Origin: Zopfochytrium polystomum
Lineage: Eukaryota > Chytridiomycota > Chytridiomycetes > Chytridiales > Chytridiaceae
Length of the DNA: 64,000 nucleotides
Direction of reading: 5' to 3'
NCBI GenBank assembly: GCA_025765615.1
Contig: JAIVFJ010000002.1
Coordinates: 496,001 to 560,000 of the forward strand
The translations under genes were made by a program, and so were the position numbers. This document shows positions 1 through 11,799 of the stretch, in pieces (positions within the stretch are counted from its first letter, which is position 1; every line of letters starts with the position of its first letter). Under the pieces are notes generated by a model. The model had not been told where the DNA came from. It searched no databases and was given only the letters and a program-made list of their open reading frames with translations.

Positions 1-383
1 CACAGCAGCAGTACTCCCAGTCCGCCGGCCCAAACATGCCTCCACCTGGCGTCGCCCCTCCTCCAACCGCCGGCGGGCCTCCTCCACCAAGCGGAATGTA
101 CCGCCCGCCGCCGCCGCAAACCGGCTTCGCAACGCCGCCTCCCCCGTCTGTTGGGCAACCCGCGATGGGCATGGTCCGCGGCGGAAGCAGCGGTATGCCG
201 ATGCCGCCGCCCCCCGTCGGCGGAGGCGTTCGGCCGCCGTATCCGCCGCCGCCAATGGCCGGCGCCGGGATGGCCCACCCGCCTCCTCCCCCCGCGTCAG
301 GTTTCCCGCAGCCGCCACGGGCCGGGTCTGGTTCGTTTGTGCCGCCCCCGCCCATGGGCGGGGCGCCGGCGTGGAGAGGATGA
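1..383 (+). CDS. C-terminal part of a proline-rich protein (5' end outside window)
   Basis: An open frame enters from the left edge and ends at a TGA about position 381. It encodes at least 115 residues that are almost entirely Pro, Gly, Met and Ala, with many PPPP and PPPPP blocks, and ends in GAPAWRG. Such tails occur in splicing factor SF1/BBP, Sec31-like coat proteins and actin regulators, where they bind SH3, WW or EVH1 domains or profilin. Nothing in this fragment distinguishes between these, so no function is assigned. An AATAAA follows at 527-532. The gene converges on the CAF-1 gene that ends at 716. The coding nature is well supported by the uninterrupted compositional bias, but identity is unknown. 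Confidence 0.6.
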   Translation, partial: QQQYSQSAGPNMPPPGVAPPPTAGGPPPPSGMYRPPPPQTGFATPPPPSVGQPAMGMVRGGSSGMPMPPPPVGGGVRPPYPPPPMAGAGMAHPPPPPASGFPQPPRAGSGSFVPPPPMGGAPAWRG

Positions 384-715
384 AAAACGTTGCCCTGAGC
401 GGGAGAGAGAGAGGAAAGTTGGGCAAAAACAATTGTGACTTGTTCTGAAGAGCGGTTCTTCTTGGTGTTTGGGATGCGTCATTGGGCGGGGGGATCGCGT
501 TTCCCGCACGGAAGGGCAAAAAACAAAATAAAATACATGAGGAACAAGCGAAGTGCGACGGCTCTCTCCTCGCATGTTCGTAACCTCATAAGTAATGATT
601 GAATGCGAGTAGACATACTAGGAATAGTTCCGGTTTACTATAATTTTGATGTTGTACAAAGAACAGAAAACCCGCAGGAGAGATCGAGAACCAGGCAAAC
701 ACTTCTTTCCAGTTT
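384..715. other. convergent 3' intergenic region
   Basis: This region lies between the stop of the proline-rich gene and the stop of the CAF-1 p60 gene. It holds a plus-strand AATAAA at 527-532 and no convincing gene. Confidence 0.5.
527..532 (+). terminator. putative polyadenylation signal AATAAA
   Basis: A canonical AATAAA hexamer lies about 145 bp after the stop of the proline-rich gene, in an A-rich context. It is assigned by position only. Confidence 0.4.
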
Positions 716-3139
716 TCAAGGCAGTGGCCCAACAAAAGTCGGAGCGATCCGCCGCCGTTTCGGCGGCGCGGACCCCGCGTCACTGCCCGCGGCAGTCGCC
801 ACGGACGGGCCTGGCTCCACCACCATCAGGTCGTCCTCGCTCGGCGTTTGCTGGTGGCCTGCCAGACACTCTGACCGAGCTGGATCCCCGGCGTCAACCG
901 CTGCCGACGACGATGGCGAGGAGGAGTGCGCGGCGGGGTTCTTTTCAAAGGGGCTCGAAGGGTCCGGCGCGATTGGCGCGGTGACGTCCTGTAGCAGTGT
1001 GACCTCTGCGTCAACGTCCATGCTAGTGACGTCGTCAGCGTCGGGCTCGCTGGAGGCAAAGGGATGGCCGAATTCTTCACGGGTGAATATGACGGCAGAG
1101 CAGAAGCCGTCCGTCGATGAAACCAGCAGCGATAAGCCGTCGGGAGACCTTTGTGAAGGGGGAGAGCCGAGGGTCCAAGTAAGCGAATGTACCTGAGACA
1201 ACTTCCGCCCCCCCCAAACCGCAAGACATGAGGTTACCATGAAACGTCCGTCAACGTCCCGTAATGCATGTCACCAAGGACCGCGAGTGGCACGGTCTGC
1301 GAAGTGTCGTAAATCGCGATTGCGTCCTTTGAAACAACCGCGAAAATGAGTCGGTACGGGAGTTCAAGCAGCGGTGCATGTCGTGAGGTGTTGTCTTCTC
1401 GCGGCGCGTACCGCCGAGGATTGAAGCGAACGGCGACGGGCGGCTTTTTGAAGCCTGGCAAGTGAAGAATGGGGCTCCTAAAAAGAGAGCGCATTTTGTA
1501 CCGTTCAGTCGAAGGGCGGAGTGAAATCTCGCAAAAAAAAAAAAAAAAAGTGAAAAAAAAGGAAAAGCAGAAACAAACCGACAAATGTCACCCCTCCCAA
1601 AAACGTGCACCACATTTTTCGGCTTGACGTCGGACCCTGGCGAGTCTCTCGACGCGTCCGCGGGGTCCCAGTGCAGGCCGGCTGGGGCCACGAGCACAGC
1701 CCCATCGGGGGAGAAACTTAGGCGACGAAAGAAGGAGGGCAGCGAGTCGTCGTGGAACAACCTCTGCGTACCGCCGCCGCCGCCGCCGCCTCCCGCGCGC
1801 ACTTTTTCCTTTACGGTCGAGCAAGGAGCCGGTGAACCACCATTCGCGACGGCGATCGGCTTCAGCGCGACGCGCTTTTCGACATCTACCTCTGGCCCGG
1901 CAGCAGCAGCGCTCGTCGGCGGGTCGGCCTCGGGGACCAGCGCCGCCCCGCGTCTCAGGTTTTCCTCCTCGGGCTTCGGCGCGTCGCCGCCGCCTCCCGC
2001 CGCTCGCGCCACCGCCGCCGCCGCCGCCGCGACGCGAGCGTGCTTCGCAACGACCGGAAACTGGCGTTTCTTCCAGTGGCCCTGCGACTTTACGTTGCAG
2101 TCGTACACGTTCAGGGTGCTGTCGCCGCTTTGCGTGGCCAGGAACTTGCCGAGCGGGTCGAAGGCGACGCCTTGGACAAAGTAGGTGTGCTCTGTGATTT
2201 TTTGGATGCATTGGTCTGGAAAACAAAATGGGTGGGGGGGTGAATGGAGTGGTTGGACGATCGAATTGGGGTGGGGGGGCCGCACTTTCTCGAACGGACC
2301 ACACCAGGCAGGAGTGATCCAAGCAGCCGACTGCAAGAAGGCTCGCGTCCGCGGACCACGCCAAGTCGTACATGTCCGATGCGGAGCCGCTTTTGGCACC
2401 GCCGTCAGTTAAAGAATATGCGGCAAGTAACATTCGTACCGAAAAGTTTTTTGAACCTTCCACGTCTCCTTCTCGCCAGTATCGTCCGCGTTGACGTTGC
2501 AGCCAGGATCTCCGAGGACTTGGTTCCAAAGCACAAGCGAGCCACCTGGCTCGTGATGTCAATATACCTCGGGTGGGGGGCCAAACAGCACAAAACATAC
2601 GGTCGCCGCATGAAGCAAGCACGTCGCCTGAAGGGGTTTTTGGCAAACAGTCAACCGAAGCTGTGAGAGTCTGCGACTTCGCGCGCTAGATGGCAAGCAC
2701 AACGCCCCCCTCTCCCTACCCACCTTTCGGTGACCACCGCACGCAGTTGACGACGCCCGGTTCAAACTGGTTCACGAGATCCGCCAGAAACTCGACGCGG
2801 CAGACGCCCGTCTCCAACGGAATCAGCCGCCATATCTGAGAGGAAATAAGAAAATGCGCCCGAATGATGAGCGATCGAGGGGAAGGGCGGTGTAGAGGAT
2901 TTTGCTGGGTTTGCGGGGTCGCTGAATGGAGGCCACCACCGCTCTGCACACTCAACTCGAACAAACTCGTCGCCTCCGGCTGACGCGAATCGAGCGGGCG
3001 AAGCAGACTCCGGGGCAGTCGAATGCGCGTAGGACGGATCGCTTGTCGGCTTCTTCTTGCTCCTGGTGTGCGGCTCAAAGTCGATCGAGAAGATGGGCAG
3101 CTTGTCGTGCCATCTGATCTCCAAGGTCTTTGCTCGCAT
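716..3139 (-). CDS. CAC2/CHAF1B: Chromatin assembly factor 1 subunit B (p60), WD40 protein
   Basis: This is the WD40 middle subunit of CAF-1, which deposits histones H3-H4 onto newly replicated DNA with the large subunit and the RbAp48-type subunit. The ATG at 3139 opens a frame starting MRAKTLEIRWHDKLP, matching the family N-terminus. Several introns interrupt the gene; an exon boundary is clear at about 2957/2835, where the FVR and IWRL residues join. Conserved blocks seen in order are SAGGDEFVR, HTYFVQGVAFDPLGKF, LFHDDSLPSFFRRLSF, LPYRLIFAVVSKD and SSTDGFCSAVIF, each closely matching vertebrate CHAF1B. The C-terminus is an acidic, Ser-rich tail ending in a KRRR cluster. Oddity: a long low-complexity insert (Ala, Gly and Pro rich, with a run of eight Gly) separates two WD repeats near 1770-2060. 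The next upstream gene, LCB1, stops only about 260 bp away on the same strand. Confidence 0.92.
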
Positions 3140-3400
3140 CGCGCCTGGAATTGAACGGAAATGTCCGAAACCCCCAACAAGTTCCTTGTCTTACCGCAAT
3201 ACATTCCTGGCCTCCCCGCTGCCATTTTGATTTTCAGATCCATGGAGCCTCTGACCACTGGAGCCTGTTACAGTCTTGCAGTGAATTGCTGCCCTGATGC
3301 ATCAATAAACAGTACGAAACGCTTTTATTGTTGTTCCTGCTCATTTCTTTCCAGGTTAACGTAAAACAAAGATGAAGTCCACCATCACCAAACCACCTCC
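3140..3400. other. short promoter region of CAF-1 p60
   Basis: About 260 bp separate the LCB1 stop from the CAF-1 p60 start codon, both on the minus strand. It must hold the LCB1 3' UTR and the CAF-1 promoter. No clear motif was recognised. Confidence 0.4.
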
Positions 3401-5520
3401 TCACAGCCGGTGCGCCTTCAACGTCTTCTTCACCGCCTCACGCAGCGTCGCCGCCGCCTTCTCCGTCTCCTTCTTCGTCAACCCCGCGCACGCCGCGATC
3501 CGAATACTCGGGACGGGCGCGCCGCGCTCCTGCGCCAGCACGTACTTTGCCCTCGCGACCAGCACGCCGTCCTTCTGCGCGGCGTCGACGGCGTCCTGCA
3601 GCACGCGCTCCTCCTCCTCGCGGCCGGTCGCCGCGGCGCCGCCGGGCGACAGCCGCGCGCGCAGCGACAGGTGCAGCAGCGGGCTCGCGGCGTTGGGCTG
3701 CGCGTCAGAGTCGCAGGAGAGCGCTACGGACGGCGGGAGGCCCTTGAGCAGCGTCGCACGGAGGACGGAGGTGTTTTCGCGGAGCTGAGAGAGCAGCGCG
3801 GGGCCGGTGGTTTCGATGATGTGGAGGGCTTCCAGCGCTGACACGGCGACGATGGCCGGGAGCGAGGCTGAGAAGGTGTACGCGAGGCCAGATAGTCGCT
3901 TTTTTGTGTCGGTTTTCAGGATTGAGTGGAGGAAGTCAGGAGGATCTTTAGTGGCCGAAAAGTTGGACGACTTTGAGCATCGTGCCCCACCTGATGCTCG
4001 ACAATCTCCCGAGTACCCGCGCAAAAGCCTCCACCAGCGCAGAGAGCGTTGGCCATAGAGGCAGCGTAAATATCGACTTTCTTCGTCTAAAGCAAATGAT
4101 TCCGCCGGCGATCAGTAATCCAATAATGCAAACCTGGTGAAAAAAAAGGGCCCCAAAACAAACCGGAATGCCAAAGTGCTGGGGCGTGCCGCGGCCAGTT
4201 TCGCCGAGGACTCCAAACCCGTAGCTGTCTTCGAGAATGAGCCGGTACTTGTACTTTTCCTTCAACTCGACGACTTTTGGTAGGTTGCAAATGTCGCCGT
4301 AGTAGTTGTAGAGGCCCTCTACGAGAATGAAGCGGCGCGTCAGGGGTGTCTTCTTCTTGATGGCCTCGTCGCGGATTTTGATCAGGACGCGCTCGAGGTC
4401 TTCCATGTCGTTGTGTTTGAAGTACTTGACAATGCTGCGCGAAAGCTCGACACCCTTGAGCAGGGACAAGTTGATGCCCTCGTCCCTGTGTGTTGCGTGT
4501 CACAAGCAAACAAATAATTTCGCCTCCAATTCAGTATCTCGCCCCTGCTTTTGCTGTTGACATCAAGGATTTGCTTACTTACACGACGAGAATGTCACCG
4601 CGCTTCGAAAAGGCAGGAATAACGGAGGAGATGGTCGAAAAGCCCTGAGAGTAAATAATGGCGTTCTCCGTACCCAAGAAGCTCGCTAGTTTCTGTTCCA
4701 ACTCCATGTGAACGTCTTTAGTCAGGGGAAAAGCAAAATGCAGTTAAAGAAAACCGTCAATGCAACCGTCGATGGGCGACACCAAAACAGTAAGTGCCAT
4801 ACCGAGCGTCCCGTAAAAACCCGGCGGACCGCACGATCCGACGCCGTACTTTCGAAGCGCTTCAACAGCCTTCTCTTTGATCGAGTCGCGATTCAACAGG
4901 CCCAAGAAGTTGTAGCTCGCAAGATTCAGCCTCTCCTTTCCATCCGCCAGTTTCACTTTTGCACCGCCAGGGCTGCTCCGATCAAGTATTTTTTTTCCAC
5001 AATCGAGGGATCGAGGAAAGCAGGGATGTTTACCAAATTTGCGGGCATCGGGGCGGAGAATGCTATTACCTGGTGATGACCGAGAGCTTCTCGAGTTCCG
5101 ATTTCTGAAATTCCGTCAGGGGTGGAACAAGCGGCTCGGGCTCCCACTCGTCGCAAAGATCTTGGATCTCCTGTATGTTGTTTGGAGGAAAGCAACACAT
5201 CGAAATGAGGAAGGAAGTACCGAGGGAAGATCTTCGGGCCCCCCACAAACCTTTTCGGTCAACTTGACGTCGTTGTTGCTGCCCGGTTTGTCCTTCTTCA
5301 TGAAAATGTACCAGATCATAAAGATGACCAGCAGCGCTTCGAGGAACGTGCGGAAAGGGTCGTTCTGGTGCGAATCGCGGATGTACTTGTAGACGACCGA
5401 CGATCCCGGAATCGCAGCGTACAGGTCGTGCGCAAAGGAAAAGGTGGCATTGACGGCAAGGATGAGTTGGTTCGCGACTTCTCTGGCGGTAGAGGCGTCC
5501 ATCGAAGACGATGACGCCAT
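3401..5520 (-). CDS. LCB1: Serine palmitoyltransferase subunit 1 (LCB1)
   Basis: This is the regulatory LCB1/SPTLC1 subunit of serine palmitoyltransferase, the first enzyme of sphingolipid synthesis (serine plus palmitoyl-CoA to 3-ketosphinganine) at the ER. The ATG at 5520 ([11 protein letters not shown]) precedes a hydrophobic segment [12 protein letters not shown], the expected N-terminal membrane anchor. Family blocks follow in separate exons: [109 protein letters not shown] and the C-terminal [22 protein letters not shown]1 subunits normally lack the PLP-binding lysine carried by LCB2, and I see none at the corresponding GGGFCAG region. The frame continues upstream of 5520 without another ATG, so this start is preferred. 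The RRS1 stop lies only about 100 bp upstream. At least five introns are implied; exact junctions were not all verified. Confidence 0.93.
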
Positions 5521-5621
5521 TGGGTGTGCGAAGAGAGTGGAGTTTGAGATCGACCAGACAGTCACAGCCACGATTTCAGATAAAGCAGGGTCAATGTTTA
5601 CACTTGACAAGACAGTGTAGT

Positions 5622-7282
5622 CTATTTGCGGCCACGGCTACGGCCACCTCCGCGGCCACCTCCGCGGCCCCCACCACGGCCACCTCGGCTTCCTCCTCGA
5701 CCTCCACCGCGACCACCGGATGCACTGACGCTGCTGGAGATGCGGCCACCCCTGCTGCCGCCGCTGCTGCTGCTCCGACCCCTGCTGGAGGAGCTGCTCC
5801 TACCTTTTCCTTTCAGCTGCGGTTTGTTGGCAGACCTCGCCACCATTGAGATGGCCTGTGAGAAAGAAATCGGAACGAGACAAGTACGGTGAGAGGACGA
5901 TCCACGAAATGCAAAAAGAAAAGGCGCAGCCGTCCCCCAAAGACTCCCTTACCCTTGTCGCACTGACAACGTCCCCGGCAGCCTTCTTCTCCACCAGCTT
6001 TGCAACCTTCATCGCCTTCCCCTTCTCCTCCTCCCCGCTGCCGGTGACCGAATCAAACTTTCTCTTTGCGCGGCGCAGCTTGATCTGCTCCTCGCCGTCG
6101 ACGCGCCGGTCAAACTTGCCCATCGACGCAGTCGCCACGCGGGTGCTCGCCAGCTCGTTCTTGACCTGCACCTTGCGCTCGTCCCGCGGGATCGTCTTGG
6201 ACGGGTCCTTTGTGTTGGCGAGGACGAGGGCGGCGGGGAGAGCCGGGGAGGATGACGAGGAGGATCGTGCGGCGACGTTGCGGAGCTGCTGCCGCTTGTT
6301 CTTCTGGACGCGCTCCTTCTTTTCGGTGGCGAGCTTTTCGCGAATGTCCTCGTTCGGGTCTAGGTTGTTTTGAAACAAAAAAAAAAAAATCGTTAGTGAT
6401 TGCATTGAGTCGTTTTTGTTTTGTTTTCACGCACCAGCTCTATCTGAAACCTCAATGGCCCAGTCGTCGGGAACATTGCCCTTGGATCCGCCCGTGTACC
6501 CGAACCGCCGCTTGTATTCGCCCGTGGACTCGTCGTAAGCATACTTTTCCTTTTTCCTCTTCTGAATGCCTTTCACTTTGGCGAATCGTTCCCACTTTGT
6601 CAGCGGTTTGGCCGTGGGAATCTGGGGGCCAAACGAGCGCGGGTGTGTAACGAAAGCGGGCTATCAATGAATTGGGGGGAGATCCTCGAGGCAACGAACC
6701 GGCTTCTCTCGTGGTATGACAGTCTTTGGGGGCGGCAGGGTCGCCATAACGCTGTCGTCCATCGACGTGACGGGTAGGGAGAATATCTGGTTGAAAAAAA
6801 GCTGAGCGTTGTCGCGCGATAACGCCTTGAGTTTCTCGTCCAGCTCCGCCGGATCTCTAACAAAACCGGGGTAGTCAGCGCCGCAACGGAGAGAAAGACG
6901 GCCGGAACAGAAATCGCCCCATGGTGTGTGCATCGCTACTCAACTCGACCCGTTCGAACGGGGCCATATCGAATGCGGCCAGACACCCCAGGTCGAACTC
7001 GAGGGGAATCCTCTTTTCGACGTTGGTCGACGGCAGCTCGGCGTTTGCTGCTGCGGAGGTTTTGGCCTTCTTTACGGGCGCCGAAGCGGCGATCGACGTT
7101 GACGCAGGTTTTGTCGACGATGCGGCGGAATCGTCGTGCTCGACCGCGTGATCGCTGTTCGTTGCGGGTGAGTCCTCCAGTTCCTGCTCATGGTCCCTTG
7201 CTCGCTTTTTCGCTGCTGAGATAGGAACGTCGGCGGCAGCCCGGGACGGCTTGCTTCCCTTCGCCTTGCTCGAGGTTGGCAT
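5622..7282 (-). CDS. RRS1: Ribosome biogenesis protein RRS1
   Basis: RRS1 acts in the nucleolus with Rpf2 to load the 5S RNP into the pre-60S particle. The ATG at 7282 starts [14 protein letters not shown], an acidic/Ser-rich leader. Conserved blocks follow: [38 protein letters not shown] and [15 protein letters not shown], then the [15 protein letters not shown] region around 6560-6620, the VPDDWAIEV block around 6450-6475, and [21 protein letters not shown]. These match the family order. The C-terminus (from about 5846) carries an [12 protein letters not shown] tail ending SRGRK, a nucleic-acid-binding type extension; other RRS1 proteins have Lys/Gly-rich tails here. Several short introns are present, including one with a T-rich acceptor near 6380. 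The stop is 101 bp before the LCB1 start on the same strand. Confidence 0.9.
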
Positions 7283-8368
7283 GGAAAGGAAGGTTGTGGG
7301 AACGAAGGTGAGAAAGAAAAGAAAGAAAGGCAGACGTGTCAGAGGGCGACCGCCAAAAACGCAGTGCCTCCCAACAGATTGTGGCACGAGTTGCTCCGGC
7401 GTGTTTGGCCTGCTGTTTTTTTTTTATTCAGACATGCAAGGTTTGTTGGAGCGGCAAGTCGCGCGTTTCATATGCAACAACGTGGTCACTGAATTTGGAA
7501 GAGGTGAAGGAAGGAGGGTTTGGAGGAAAGGGGGGGGGGGGGGGGGGGGGGGGGTGGTGGAACGAAAAGTAATATGCAGTCGGCACGCAAGATGTTTGTG
7601 GAAAACAGTAACGGGCAAAGTTACGGGAAAAAGGGACAGTCAGACGCACTGATCAGAGCAGAAAAAGGCTACGGACAGAAATAACATAGCAAAAGCTAAA
7701 ATGCCCGAATGTGATCGAGTCCGTTCGAGGAGCGAATCTCGAGGACAAAGGTTGCAATAACAGCCGAGAAACGCGACGGGACGACGTCGCGAAGCCAGGT
7801 TTGGGGTAATTTATAAATAAGAGAAAAGGAGGATTGTGTGCACTCATCCCACAAACAGTCGTAGAAACCAAGATAAAAGGGTTGAAATAATGATGGGTAG
7901 AAGGACTGGGCTGTCGGAAAACCCACAAAAGTTTCTCGTCAAACTACCAGATTGAGCGATTAACATAAAAATACAGACAAACACAGAAGAAGAAACTTCG
8001 GGAAAAGGGAGAGACCCGAACCGGTGCAAAAACGAGTTACTTCTAGCGAGATTGCACGAAATGGAAATCGTTATAAGAAGGGTTTGGGACGTCAGAAGGC
8101 TGCACTGCTGCCGCCTTAAAAAAGCTTGAAGAATGGGCGGGTTTCGCGATTGAGAACGGTCATGCTAGTAAGTGCGTGCTTTGCGATAATAACAGTGAGT
8201 ATGAACATGCCCGGTCACCCTATTTCACGCATTGTTCGTTTCCGGTGCTTCGTTGGTGATTGTCAATAATAAGGTGAAGGGCTGGTGGACGCTTCCAGTA
8301 CGTGCTTATGTTCAACCGACCGTTTTCCCAGCAATGTTCATCGTAGTCCAACACATTTGCAACTAACA
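7283..8368. other. intergenic region with poly-G tract
   Basis: About 1.1 kb lies upstream of RRS1 and downstream of the Q-rich gene. It contains a 25-G homopolymer at 7530-7554 and otherwise AT-richer unique sequence. Short frames here look random. Confidence 0.4.
7530..7554 (+). repeat. poly-G run (about 25 G)
   Basis: The G homopolymer is uninterrupted and lies in the RRS1 promoter region, about 250 bp upstream of the RRS1 ATG (C-run on the RRS1 sense strand). It could form a G-quadruplex. Exact length may be a sequencing artefact. Confidence 0.85.
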
Positions 8369-9824
8369 TTACTGCTCGTGCTGTTGAATTTGATTGTAAT
8401 CTGGTCGCTGCTGCAGGTGCTGAAGTTGAGGTAGTGACAATTGACTCTCTTTAAAGGTTTGGTCTTGAAAGTTCGCCCGACGGAGTACTTCAGATGGCAT
8501 TTTGTTTGCGAATTTAGGATCCCAAAACTCTGCTCCTGGCGGTAGCTGCATCGGTTGGTGAGGTATTGCGTTTTGGGCATGCCTTGGCGGGATATATACA
8601 GGAATACCATTCGGGTATTGAGACAAAATTTGTTTCTGGTAGGCAGGGTCCTGATAGTTCTGGTCCAGCATGGTCACGCGGGGCCATATGTCCCCTGCGG
8701 CTCGACGATATCCCCGCCAATTTGGAGCCTTTCGTCAAACAGGGGAATTAGGAGAAAGAACGAAGCAACCAGAACGAATGCGCGATTGTACCTGCTGAGA
8801 AGAACCGACGGATTCGATGCTTGCTCTAGAAGAGTCAGAGCTAGGCCTCGACGAGTCCGAGCTCGCGCGCGAAGAATCAAGGCTGGGTCTGGAGGTGAGA
8901 GATGCCAAATCATCGAGCTCAGAAAGCGCCGGCGACAACGGCGTTACGGGTGATATTGGTGACGCCAACATGGCCGAGCCCCTGTGAGACATTTCCATTA
9001 ACCGAGACTGCTGGTGCATTTGAAGTTGCAGGAGTTGCTGCTGCTGTGAAGCAGAAAGGACTGGCATGAGCGGCCTCGTGGAGCGGATTGACGGGAGAGG
9101 TGGTGATCCCGAAACAAGGATTTGTGGGGGCTGAAGTTGGAGTTGGCGGCTTTCTTGAATGAGGCGACGGTGGTGAAGTTCCGCGGTTACGCGCTGGAAA
9201 TCGCGTCGCATCGCCATGACTTCTTCAATATTTTCGTACGTCAGCGGATCGACAGTGATGCAAGAACGATCATATTCGTGTGCCATGTAAGTGTATCCGA
9301 CTGTCACGACCTGCGAGTGCAGAGAGACAAACCAAGAACAAAAAAAAAGTCAGTCACGTTGCCAATGTGGCCCCCTCGACCACTCAAACCGCTCCCCAGG
9401 GTGCAAAGCATTGCTTGGACGCAATCAATGCGGACGGTACCTCATAGAAGGTCACGCGTCGGCCACTGCCAGGGGCTGGGAGATGCTGCTGCTGCTGCCG
9501 CTGGCGCTCTTGAATCCGTAAAGTGAATAGTGCATCCTCGATTTGCTGAAGTTGATGAAGTTGCAGTTGCTGCTGCTGGTGCAAAAGGCTGAGTTGCTGC
9601 TGCGCTGACGAGAGAGGCGGGTGTGACTGTTGCAGCGAACCGTGGGTGTGCTGCGGCCGCACAACGACGGTCTCGCGGCTCATCGAGACGGGGAGAAAGT
9701 GCGTGCCGTCGCCAAGGTCAGAGGGATAGGAGGGAGTCAGGGCTGCGCCGGCTGCGGCGAGAGGAGAGGGAGAGTTGGACGCGACAGGGGAGGAACGTGA
9801 TTCCATGTCCGCGGGCGCCGACAT
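8369..9824 (-). CDS. Q-rich protein with RVxF-like motif and EYDRS block
   Basis: A three-exon model (9824-9441, 9310-8792, 8728-8369) adds up to 420 residues plus stop, with GT-AG boundaries and phase 0 junctions. Residues 1-128 start MSAPADMESR, are Ser/Pro then Gln/Leu rich (QQQLQLHQLQQ), and end RRVTFYE. The second exon begins VVTVGYTYMAHEYDRSC followed by PLTYENIEEVMAMRRDF, then a Q-rich stretch and a Ser-rich run of SRPSSDSSRAS-type repeats. The C-terminus is again Q-rich (ending QQHEQ). RVTF fits the RVxF type of PP1 docking motif, and a following YDRS block is, from memory, seen in fungal PP1-associated proteins. A PP1-regulatory role is therefore a hypothesis only. No membrane segment is visible; the protein is probably cytosolic or nuclear and largely disordered. 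Confidence 0.7.
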
Positions 9825-10374
9825 TTGCAGCCTCCCGTGGACGTGGTGGCGGGGGTGGGCGAAGGGAGCCGAATAACTGCGCGAGGGACGCGCACGAACG
9901 CAAATGCGAAGAGGCGGGGCGTTGAGGGAGGAGGGAGGTATTGATTGTTTTTGGATGCGTGAGTGTTTGATGTGGCTTGCGTTGTTGTTGTTGGTAAAAA
10001 GGGTTGTGTTTGTGGGTGGGTCGTTGAGGTCGTTGACCGCCCGGTTGAGAAAAGGCAAGGGGGGGCGGGTCGGCGGGCGGGTCGGCCGGCGGGCAAGAAG
10101 AGCAGCGCGGCGCGCAAGGTTGAGTGTGTGTTTGCGTGTGGGGGGGGGGAGTGGGGTGGCAATCCACAGAGGGCGGGGGCCACACCCAATCAGGAGGTGC
10201 AAGCGGCCGTTTGTTGGTTTGTTTGTTGTTTGTTGCTGCTCACCTTGTCATGTTTGACGAGATGTTTTCACCCAGAACGATGAGAAGGGAGACGAGCGAG
10301 AAACAAAAAACACAAAAGGATAAAATCGCGTCGCGCGATCCCGGCCCCCCCCTTTTTGTATTTGTTTCTTGCTT

Positions 10375-10378
<4 letters not shown>

Positions 10379-10421
<43 letters not shown>
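10379..10421 (+). repeat. (CT)n microsatellite
   Basis: An uninterrupted CT dinucleotide run of about 43 bp lies upstream of the minus-strand Q-rich gene, so it reads GA on that gene's sense strand. Confidence 0.95.
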
Positions 10422-10425
<4 letters not shown>

Positions 10426-10613
10426 CATAAATATTTGTCTCCACTACTACATGTCCATATGTCTGTCTGTCTCCATCGCATATGCGCCGAAACTGGTGGC
10501 GAGCTTTTTCTTCTCCGTCCCAGCGGGCACTTTCTTCGATCGAGCAACGTCTGCAACCAAGCAGCACACTTCCAAGTTGGAAACTGCTTGGTTCCTTCCT
10601 CCCTCACTCTCAA

Positions 10614-10614
<1 letters not shown>

Positions 10615-10646
<32 letters not shown>
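10615..10646 (+). repeat. (AAGC)n microsatellite
   Basis: About eight copies of a CAAG/AAGC tetranucleotide lie in tandem. Confidence 0.9.
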
Positions 10647-11799
10647 GATTGATCCAGCAACGGGAGAGATGGAGCGTGGAAAGTCCGACAGATAGCCAGT
10701 TTCCCCCATACCGACAAGGGCCGGAGGGCTGGGGGATGGGTGCTTGGCTCCCCTCCGGCGTCGCCACCACAAATTGGCGACACCCTTAATTGTGAGCATG
10801 CTTGTGTGAGTGTCGATGCATTTCTCCGGATCGATCGACGGTCGACGGTCGTCAAGATGTCGTGCTCCGGGCTCCCCTGCTTCATCGAAAGAAGATGAAA
10901 AAAGAATGCAAATCGTCGGTGGATAAACTTGCCGTGGTCCCAAGCAATCAAACGCGCGAATCACTCTACCCCTTAGGCCGCCCGGCTCTCTCGCTTGGCC
11001 TCGAAACAGGCACCACGGATTTTCCCCCTGGCAGTCGCAATTGCTCCGCTCCATTGTGGCTTGGTGCATTCGACAATACACCGTAATTTTGGTTTCGGTT
11101 ATTTAAACGGGCGGCAAATTTTGTGCCCTGCCGATTACTGCGAATGAGGGGAGAGGAGTTAGTGGAGAGAAGGGTCTTGCGGGCGCAAAGCAATGAGTGT
11201 CTGCGCACGACTTCCGCGTGGAGCTTTTCTTGATTTGATCAGAAGGACGGTTCACTGGCGTCAGGGCTGTTGACGTTGTCGACTTTGGGCAACGGAGTGA
11301 ACGACTTGATCTTTCTATTCACTCTGCTGACGAACGCCAGCACTGCCCTCAACCTCACGGCCGCCGGACAGTGAACCTCCTCGGTCGAGGTGGATTAATT
11401 CAGTTGTGAGTGTCTGCGTTGCGTTTCCGACCTTCACAGAGACCCTGCCCATTCTGGTGAGGAAAAAAGGTGCGAAAATGGGAACCCGCAGTGCCAAGAC
11501 GCACAAGCGCGTTCGCGCGGGATGGAATCTTCAAGGAGCACTCCACGTTCAGTGGCTGGACGGGGAGCGAGCTGGAGCTCGAAGGCCCAGTCGTTGACGA
11601 AGCCAAGACAAGAAAAGAACAAAAAGCGAAAAAAGAGAGAAAAGGGGTGGTTCGGGTCAAAAATCCACCCCCGACAAAACGTTTGAATTGGGACGTGGTC
11701 GCCCAGAAACAAAAAAGAACCCACCAGACCCCAACAACAAGAAGCACCAGCAGCAGCATACGTAAAGCGCGTGAAAGAGGGGCAGCACTACCACCGTCT

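Noticed and set aside
5521..5610. N-terminal extension of LCB1 to 5610
   Set aside because: The frame is open, but the first codon would be TTG and no ATG lies upstream of 5520.
10124..10789. Frames containing LSLSLS or RERERE repeats (also near 21540, 26500, 26850 and 51240)
   Set aside because: These are translations of CT/GA microsatellites, not proteins.
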